From: an uncultured Clostridia bacterium
GTDB lineage: Bacteria; Bacillota; Clostridia; Oscillospirales; Ruminococcaceae
Assembly (NCBI GenBank): GCA_946533615.1
Contig: CAMNBY010000256.1
Coordinates: forward strand, 1-6,544
Reading direction: 5' to 3'
DNA: 6,544 nt
Every line of letters begins with the position of its first letter. The stretch's first letter is position 1. The position numbers and the translations under genes were made by a program. The notes beneath the pieces were generated by a model, which was not told the origin of the DNA, did no database searches, and saw only the letters and a program-made list of their open reading frames with translations. Below are positions 5,770 through 6,544 of the stretch, piece after piece.

Positions 5770-6544
5770 TCAGCCCTCCCCTGCACTTGAATTCAGATAT
5801 TTTGCAAGCTCGTCGGCGCCAAGTATACCGAGGGTCGTTTGTGCCGCCTCAAGGGCGCTTTCAAGATCATTCTCCTTCCAGATATCGAAAAGCCCCTCGG
5901 TCTGAGTCTTGAGCTCCGAGAGGTCCTTGCCGTACTCCGAGGGCTCAAAGCTAAACCCGATGAACGGCGAAGCAAGGGCGCTTTTGTAGCGCTCTTCCAT
6001 CAGCGCCTCAATGCTGCCGCTTAGGTTGCTGCTGCCGATCATCAGCTCTTTTATAAGAGAAGGCCCCTCCTCCGAAGACACCAGCGGCAGAAGCAGCTCA
6101 CTGTCGGTATATACAAGCTCCAGAAGCTTCAGGGCTTCCGCCTTATGCTCGGACGCAGCGGGTATACCTGTCGAGCCTGCAAGGATATTATAAACATACG
6201 GCGTCGATGTCCTGACGATAACAGGCACAGAGAAGTCCCTGCCGTCCTCGGTATAGTAATCGGGATCGCCTGTGATAAGCAGCTTGAAATCTCCCTTGTT
6301 CACCCTGTCCGCGAGCGCTTGATCCGAAGTGCTGCGCAGTGTCATTTCTTCGCTTATCCAGCCTTCGTCTGCGAGGGTGTGAAGGCTTTCAAGCAGAGAC
6401 TTCATCTCGGGGCTTTCAAACAAAGGCACGGCCTCGCCGCTTTCTGCCGAAAGCAGCGCACCCTCAGCATATACGCTGCCGTCAGCCTGGACCAGCTGCT
6501 CCGCCGAGGCAGTAAGGATCACGTCATCACCGTCGGGCTCGACC
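5770..6544 (-). CDS. Extracellular solute-binding protein-like, C-terminal part (5' end outside window)
   Basis: The visible 257 codons run without a stop to the right edge, so the start, and any signal peptide, is missing. The GTG at 6522 is an internal valine and not a start. The segment GIPAASEHKAEALKLLELVY (126-145 of the visible part) is typical of the C-lobe of family 1 (carbohydrate-type) solute-binding proteins. FIGFSFEPS (194-202) followed by a helical tail resembles the DUF3502 C-terminal domain found on such proteins in Firmicutes. Proteins of this type normally deliver sugars or glycans to an ABC importer. Here the next genes encode a lipoprotein and an exporter-type ABC system, with a 2-nt gap to the lipoprotein start, so a role in sensing or in the exporter is possible. 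An importer could also lie upstream, out of view. The family call is moderately sure; the ligand is unknown. Confidence 0.75.
   Translation of the reverse strand, partial: VEPDGDDVILTASAEQLVQADGSVYAEGALLSAESGEAVPLFESPEMKSLLESLHTLADEGWISEEMTLRSTSDQALADRVNKGDFKLLITGDPDYYTEDGRDFSVPVIVRTSTPYVYNILAGSTGIPAASEHKAEALKLLELVYTDSELLLPLVSSEEGPSLIKELMIGSSNLSGSIEALMEERYKSALASPFIGFSFEPSEYGKDLSELKTQTEGLFDIWKENDLESALEAAQTTLGILGADELAKYLNSSAGEG

Noticed and set aside
5510..5912. Plus-strand frames crossing the lipoprotein/binding-protein junction
   Set aside because: They are antisense to two convincing coding regions, and their products look like random basic sequence.
6520..6522. GTG as the start of the solute-binding-protein-like gene
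   Set aside because: The frame stays open to the window edge, no ribosome binding site precedes the GTG, and a protein of this family needs a much longer N-terminal lobe and a signal peptide.
1..6544. CRISPR array, tRNA/rRNA genes, insertion sequences, phage genes
   Set aside because: I saw no regularly spaced repeats, no cloverleaf or rRNA-like stretches, and no transposase or phage proteins.

Overview
The window looks like chromosomal DNA from a gut-type Clostridia bacterium, most likely Ruminococcus or a relative in the Oscillospiraceae. This is inferred from near-balanced base composition, strong GGAGG-type ribosome binding sites, a lipoprotein signal with an LTGC lipobox, and protein families common in that group. 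I cannot fix the species by reading.

Layout: (1) Positions 1-152 are non-coding. They hold several small stem-loops and a terminator-like hairpin that points to the minus strand. (2) A plus-strand gene (153-1430) encodes a compact FtsH-like protein. It has an AAA+ ATPase domain joined to an M41 zinc-peptidase domain but no membrane anchor. (3) A hairpin at 1440-1465 lies between this gene and a convergent minus-strand operon. (4) The operon fills 1480-6544 and is transcribed right to left. It encodes the C-terminal part of a solute-binding-protein-like product (cut by the right edge), a cysteine-rich lipoprotein, an ABC ATPase, and a large ABC-2-type permease. The permease appears to be two fused copies of the usual permease unit.

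The four operon genes are packed with gaps of 2 to about 40 nt or overlaps, so they are probably co-transcribed and translationally coupled. The ATPase and the double-length permease together resemble a complete exporter-type ABC transporter of the NatAB/ABC2_membrane_3 kind. Two extracytoplasmic, presumably membrane-tethered proteins are encoded with it. The pairing of an importer-style binding protein and a cysteine-rich, propeller-like lipoprotein with an exporter is the most unusual aspect of the locus. The substrate cannot be read from sequence. The operon promoter lies beyond the right edge.

The FtsH-like gene is convergent with the operon and shares no evident function with it.
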